Positions 4,026-7,684 of a DNA stretch of 7,684 bases are shown in pieces. The translations under genes were made by a program, and so were the position numbers. Under the pieces are notes generated by a model. That model was not told the DNA's origin and made no database searches. It was given only the letters and a program-made list of their open reading frames with translations. The DNA is from Chroococcidiopsidaceae cyanobacterium CP_BM_RX_35 (GTDB taxonomy: Bacteria > Cyanobacteriota > Cyanobacteriia > Cyanobacteriales > Chroococcidiopsidaceae): assembly GCA_019242465.1 (NCBI GenBank), contig JAFAVL010000706.1, forward strand, positions 1 to 7,684, written 5' to 3'. Every line of letters starts with the position of its first letter. The first letter of the stretch is position 1.

Positions 4026-6461
4026 ATGAAGCGCAAGAATCCAGAAGTCTTTTTAAGAGTGTCACGTAACAGTATTGCCATCCCAATCTTCCTGCTGTCT
4101 GTCAGCGTTGCCAGTGCCTTCCCTCAATACTCTGACTCGTCTAATTTGGCTCTTGCCCAGACCATTGTGGGTTCAGAACGAGCAGAACTCGCTCAACTAC
4201 GTACAGAACGACAGGCTCAAGAGCAAGTTCAAGTCGAAGTCAATCGCACCTTGAGTCGAACGACAGCCTTGTTCAATGTTTTACTAGGCATCCTGGTGTT
4301 GCTCTTAGCAGCAGCACTCATATCATTATGGCTATTGCGTCGGGCTGTGATACAAGCAATTGTCAGAAAGGTGCAAGAGCAAATAGAAGAACAGAAAGAA
4401 CTAGAACGTCAAGTCGTTAGGGCTAGACAAGGGGCTAAGAATGTTTTACGCGAAGTAGAAGAAATTGCAGGTGAAGCCGAACAAGAGGCACAAAATCTAC
4501 AGCAGGAGATAAGTAGAGAGAGAGCAAATTTATCTAGACTAGTCTCAGAACTGGCTCAAGCAAAAGAGCAGATCTCTACAGAATTAGAGACACAACTAAA
4601 AGCTTCTAGAGATAGACTAGAACAGTTAGAGTTAGACTTTAGCTCTCAACTTTTAGAGTTACAAGGGGCAGCTCAACAGCAACAGGCTATCACCTTTGAA
4701 CATCTAGAACAACTGAAATCTGATTTTGTGCCTCAACTCTCAAAGTTACAGGGGGCAGCTCAACAACAACAAGAGCTAGTCTTACAAAAGCTTCGAGCAT
4801 CGGAACAAGAGTTTGCGGCTGAGCTTGAGGAGTTGCAGACGATGACTCGACAGCACAAGAATCTTACTATTGAAAGTCTTGAAGGTCTGAGAGCTGAGTC
4901 AACAGCCCAGTTGACAGATTTGCACTCAAGTGTTCAAAAACAGCAAGAGCAGCTGATGCACAATCTGGAAACATCGGAGCGCGAATTCGCCGCTTGGCTC
5001 TCAAAATTGCAAGCAGCTACTCAACAGCAACAGAAGCGAACTTCTGAAAGTCTAGAGAACCTAAAGTCTGAGCTTGTACCTCAATTTTCTGAATTACAGA
5101 CAGCAGCTCAACAACAACAGGAGTTAGTTCTACAAAAATTGCAAAAATCAGAGCGGGAATTTATTGGTTTTCTCTCAGAGTTACAGTCGGCTACTCAACA
5201 ACACAAAGATTCCATTCTGAAAACTCTCGAACAGTTCAAGTCTGAGTGGGCATCCCAATTTTCAGAATTACAGCTAGATGTTCAACACCAAACTCAACAG
5301 AAAAAAGATCGGATTTTTGCAAATCTAGAAAAAACAGCAGCTGAATTTTCTACTCAACTACCTGAATGGCAATCGAACATTGACAGACAAAAAGATTTAA
5401 TCCTTCAGGATCTGGAGAAATTAAAGACTGAGTTTTCGGCTCAACTATTTGAGTTACAGTCAGATGCTCAAAATCAAAAGGACGAAATTCTACAGCAACT
5501 GGCTCTTGTCTCCCCTCAGTTTGTGGCAGAGTCTTTCGGATCTGAAGTAGAGCAAAAGCTGCACGAACTGACAGCACAACTGGAATCTCTCAAATCGGTC
5601 CAACCGCAACAACAAAGTCTGCTCGAACAGCCTGAAACCTCGAATCATGGGTCTCAATCGCTCTCTGCTGTCGATGAATATGATCAGCAAGGTCAGGAGT
5701 TAATCTCCTTGAAGCGCTATGAAAAGGCGATCGCCGCCTTTGACCAAGCCTTAGCTCTCGACCCTGATAATGCTCAGGTTTGGGAACGCCGAGGCACAGC
5801 CTTGAAAGAGTTACGACAGTATGAGGCAGCACTAACCTCATTCGATAAGGCTGTTCAAATTCAACCCGAAGACTATAAAGCCTGGCTCGGTCGAGGTTTA
5901 ACTCTGGGGCGGTTAAAACAGCTCCCTGACGCGGTTTCCTCGTTCGATCAAGCCCTAAAGCTCAAACCCGATGAGAGTGCGACCTGGGTGAATCGGGGTG
6001 TAGCGCTAGGCAGTTTGCAACGACATGAGGAGGCTTTCACATCTTTTGACAGAGCCGTTCAATGCCAACCTCATGACCCCGTTGCCTGGTTGAATCGAGG
6101 TCTAGCCCTAGAAGAGTTAGGGCGATACGAAGATGCGGTCATCTCGTTTGACAAAGCCATTCACCTCAAGCCTGACTCCTACAAAGCCTGGGACAAGAGA
6201 GGTTTTGCACTTGTCCAGCTGAGCCGCGACACGGAAGCGGTTCAAAGCTTCAATCAAGCTCTGGAACTCAAGCCGGGCTATGCTAGCGCCTACTATAACA
6301 AAGCAACCTGTTATGCTTTGCAGGGAAAGGTCGATCCGGCACTGAAAAACCTGCAACGGGCGCTCAATCTAGAGCCAAGTTATCGAGAAGAGGCTAAGAC
6401 GGACGTGGCTTTTGATGAAATAAGGGACGATAAGTGGTTTCTACAGTTGATTAAGGAGTAG
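4026..6461 (+). CDS. Membrane-anchored protein with 29-residue coiled-coil repeats and seven TPRs
   Basis: GAGG (4013-4016) lies 9 nt before ATG 4026, giving 811 aa; the GTG codon just upstream (4023) would add one residue. Residues 1-31 look like a signal peptide (basic start, core IAIPIFLLSVSVASA) with possible cleavage after ASA. A short hydrophilic stretch and one transmembrane helix follow (about 83-104), ending in LLRR, so positive charges place the rest in the cytoplasm. Residues 110-197 are charged coiled coil. Residues 198-491 hold ten tandem 29-residue units of the type LExLKSEFxxQLSELQxAAQQQQ; one unit is 33 residues. Residues 550-787 are seven 34-residue TPRs (AWxxRGxALxxLxRYExAxxSFDKAxxLxP). 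The C-terminus FDEIRDDKWFLQLIKE is the usual cap of such TPR arrays. TPRs bind partner proteins, so a membrane-tethered scaffold or assembly factor is likely; the partner is unknown. It has its own leader and is convergent with the channel gene. Confidence 0.88.
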   Translation: MKRKNPEVFLRVSRNSIAIPIFLLSVSVASAFPQYSDSSNLALAQTIVGSERAELAQLRTERQAQEQVQVEVNRTLSRTTALFNVLLGILVLLLAAALISLWLLRRAVIQAIVRKVQEQIEEQKELERQVVRARQGAKNVLREVEEIAGEAEQEAQNLQQEISRERANLSRLVSELAQAKEQISTELETQLKASRDRLEQLELDFSSQLLELQGAAQQQQAITFEHLEQLKSDFVPQLSKLQGAAQQQQELVLQKLRASEQEFAAELEELQTMTRQHKNLTIESLEGLRAESTAQLTDLHSSVQKQQEQLMHNLETSEREFAAWLSKLQAATQQQQKRTSESLENLKSELVPQFSELQTAAQQQQELVLQKLQKSEREFIGFLSELQSATQQHKDSILKTLEQFKSEWASQFSELQLDVQHQTQQKKDRIFANLEKTAAEFSTQLPEWQSNIDRQKDLILQDLEKLKTEFSAQLFELQSDAQNQKDEILQQLALVSPQFVAESFGSEVEQKLHELTAQLESLKSVQPQQQSLLEQPETSNHGSQSLSAVDEYDQQGQELISLKRYEKAIAAFDQALALDPDNAQVWERRGTALKELRQYEAALTSFDKAVQIQPEDYKAWLGRGLTLGRLKQLPDAVSSFDQALKLKPDESATWVNRGVALGSLQRHEEAFTSFDRAVQCQPHDPVAWLNRGLALEELGRYEDAVISFDKAIHLKPDSYKAWDKRGFALVQLSRDTEAVQSFNQALELKPGYASAYYNKATCYALQGKVDPALKNLQRALNLEPSYREEAKTDVAFDEIRDDKWFLQLIKE
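4617..5498 (+). repeat. Ten tandem 87-bp coding repeats (29-aa coiled-coil units)
   Basis: Units begin at 4617, 4704, 4791, 4878, 4965, 5052, 5139, 5226, 5325 and 5412. The eighth is 99 bp because of four extra residues in its Gln-rich part. Two unit types tend to alternate, LExLKSEF-like and LxxSEREF-like, and units 2 and 6 are the most alike (both QPQL/QF..LQ..AAQQQQELVLQK-type), implying a past 4-unit duplication. The DNA copies have diverged but keep the caacaacaacag core. Confidence 0.8.
5727..5734. repeat. HIP1 octamer GCGATCGC
   Basis: GCGATCGC, within GGCGATCGCC, matches the highly iterated palindrome that is over-represented in many cyanobacterial genomes. It lies inside the first TPR (KAIAAF). 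It is the only copy in the window and supports, weakly, a cyanobacterial origin. Confidence 0.6.
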
Positions 6462-6506
6462 CAATTTTGGTGATCCGGAGCTTTAGACTATTCTGATACC
6501 TAGAAT

Positions 6507-7550
6507 TTACTTGTTTTTCGTAGCTGTTGGAACAGTCAGAGGCATCGCAAAATACCTTGCCAAGGCATTGAGGGAACCACTATAAGCAGCACGCATCTGG
6601 CTAAAAGAATTCCATGCTTCATCTGCATGGCGTAGCTGGAATCCAGCTCGTGCCAAGTTAGCCCTCGCCAGTTCAAATTCCTCGCGCTCAACACCAACTT
6701 TGTCGGCAGCAGATAGAGCAAATAGGCGGTTAAACTCCTGCAAAACACGGCAACCAGTACTGTGCATTAGGCGTGCTGCACCATGTGATTCTTTTGACTC
6801 TACAGTTGTAAGCAAGAGCGTACAAGCATCCAGCACCGCACCTAGGGCACCAAGCCAGGAGGTGTTCTCTGTGTTGGAACGGAAGTAGGGCAAAATTGGA
6901 TAAGCCCGGTGGCTCTCGAATACCTCGGCTGACCAAACTTCCCAAGCCGCAAAGGCTACTGGCAGTTCGTCCGTCAAACCTAGCTGAGTATAAGTTTCAA
7001 GTAACCTTAATCCTGATGGAGGTGTTCCAGCGCGAGTATCTAGGAGAACCACGAGTGTCTCCCGACGCTGAAATGAGCTGTAGAGGGAGAATAATAAAGC
7101 AATAGTTAGGGACATAACAGCCACACCGGAGGCAGCGGCAGCAAGTACAATGACACGGGTTATACCTGTTGGTGTCACATTGTCAAATCCTAAGGTAAAC
7201 AGTGATGCACCCGCGAGGTAAAGAGCACTACCGAAGTTGTCGGTCATCGGTTGAAGCTGGGAATGGAGAGCATGCAGCATGAGACCATAGCCGCAGATCA
7301 GGGACACAACCCAAGCCAAGAGTTCAAGCATCAGAGCCAGTGGCGCGAAAATGCCTAAAAAACCCTCTCGTTGCGGCAAAGAGCGTAAGCAAAGCCCTAT
7401 TCGTCGCCACAGCCGCCAAAGATTCCTAGCTAAGAGCGGGGCAATGCGAAGGGTTCGTGCGGTCTGGCGTGGAACCACAACCGACTGAAATACATCAAAT
7501 AAAACGACAGTAACAACAATGCTGCCGATAATAAACTCACAGACTTCCAT
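6507..7550 (-). CDS. Potassium-channel-like two-TM/pore protein with altered selectivity filter
   Basis: This 347-aa membrane protein starts at ATG 7548-7550, without a clear Shine-Dalgarno. A first hydrophobic helix (5-26) ends in the family-typical DVFQSVVVPRQ. A basic stretch (RNLWRLWRR) leads to a helix at about 67-95, a pore loop (108-124) and a last helix (131-158) followed by SFQRRE, then LLDTRAGTPPSG and a soluble C-terminal domain of about 180 residues that is mainly helical. The helix-pore-helix layout and the text after the last helix match bacterial two-pore-domain-type (Ion_trans_2) channels. The filter reads TLGFDN (119-124) where TLGFGD or TVGYGD is expected, so the second filter glycine is Asp and the usual Asp is Asn. 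Ion selectivity is therefore uncertain. Gene end is 45 bp from the convergent TPR gene; no clear terminator lies between them. Confidence 0.8.
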   Translation of the reverse strand: MEVCEFIIGSIVVTVVLFDVFQSVVVPRQTARTLRIAPLLARNLWRLWRRIGLCLRSLPQREGFLGIFAPLALMLELLAWVVSLICGYGLMLHALHSQLQPMTDNFGSALYLAGASLFTLGFDNVTPTGITRVIVLAAAASGVAVMSLTIALLFSLYSSFQRRETLVVLLDTRAGTPPSGLRLLETYTQLGLTDELPVAFAAWEVWSAEVFESHRAYPILPYFRSNTENTSWLGALGAVLDACTLLLTTVESKESHGAARLMHSTGCRVLQEFNRLFALSAADKVGVEREEFELARANLARAGFQLRHADEAWNSFSQMRAAYSGSLNALARYFAMPLTVPTATKNK

Positions 7551-7619
7551 CTTTATCGTAAATCCATGGCTTTAAAAGAGTACTCATCACTTCCGCAATT
7601 CTTCCTATCCTCTAGTCTT

Positions 7620-7648
7620 TTGACTTCATAAACAGCCGTGTTTATACA
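7620..7648 (+). promoter_or_regulatory. Sigma-70-type promoter directed out of the right edge
   Basis: TTGACT (7620-7625) and TATACA (7643-7648) are separated by exactly 17 bp, the best promoter match in the window. It points rightward, away from the channel gene, to a gene that must start beyond 7684. A perfect palindrome lies over its spacer and -10. Confidence 0.5.
7628..7645. promoter_or_regulatory. Operator-like palindrome overlapping the promoter
   Basis: ATAAACA (7628-7634), GCCG, TGTTTAT (7639-7645) is a perfect 7-4-7 inverted repeat. It covers the spacer and the first bases of the -10 of the rightward promoter and lies 78 bp upstream of the channel gene start. This is the usual position of a repressor operator, and it could control both divergent genes. 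No regulator gene is in the window. Confidence 0.45.
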
Positions 7649-7684
7649 GGTGATTAGTTTGGAATACCAGATTAGAATGGTGCA

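Noticed and set aside
5350..6356. Antisense ORFs across the coiled-coil/TPR gene
   Set aside because: They are opposite to unambiguous repeat and TPR coding sequence and have no independent support.
6462..6506. Shared terminator between the convergent TPR and channel genes
   Set aside because: No stem with a T-run could be found in the 45-bp gap on either strand.
6536..7105. ORFs on both strands inside the channel gene (6536-6748, 6700-6888, 6730-6945, 6896-7105)
   Set aside because: These are other-frame shadows of the channel gene, whose family motifs run across the region.
7376..7390. Possible third copy of the 19-bp repeat (gcaaagagcgtaagc)
   Set aside because: It matches only about 13 of 15 bases and lies within ordinary coding sequence of the channel gene, so chance similarity is likely.

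Overview
The window looks like bacterial chromosome, most probably from a cyanobacterium. The clues are one HIP1-type octamer (GCGATCGC, 5727-5734), a signal peptide/coiled-coil/TPR protein of a style common in that phylum, AT-leaning coding sequence and mostly weak Shine-Dalgarno sites. This assignment is an inference. No rRNA, tRNA, CRISPR array or insertion sequence was recognised.

Left part (1-2250, all minus strand): an exported metal-dependent amidohydrolase gene runs off the left edge and is broken by a 4-bp tandem duplication (GATGGATG, 473-480). Upstream of it lies a damaged locus. A HAD-IIB phosphatase ORF (1567-2250) ends at a TAA, but the same frame continues past that stop into the first residues of a P-loop ATPase domain. 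It then jumps, out of frame, into the conserved C-terminal segment of the same long protein (1221-1502). I read this as a remnant of a HAD-ATPase-C-terminal fusion gene that has lost its ATPase core. A 19-bp inverted repeat pair (1206-1224 and 2348-2366) brackets this locus.

Middle (2434-3769, plus strand): a tight two-gene operon. It encodes a 132-aa protein of unknown function and a protein with two tandem YbjQ-like (heavy-metal-binding family) domains. A perfect hairpin in the leader precedes it and a terminator-like hairpin follows it. The next 253 bp are non-coding, with a candidate promoter and a long inverted repeat.

Right part: a large plus-strand gene (4026-6461) encodes a membrane-anchored protein with ten tandem 29-residue coiled-coil repeats followed by seven TPRs. 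It converges on a minus-strand gene (6507-7550) for a K+-channel-like membrane protein whose selectivity filter reads TLGFDN instead of the usual TxGYGD/TLGFGD. At the right edge a plus-strand promoter overlaps a perfect palindrome and presumably drives a gene beyond the window.

Apart from the two-gene operon, nothing ties these genes into one pathway. The most notable items are the gutted HAD-ATPase gene, the altered channel filter and the coiled-coil repeat array.
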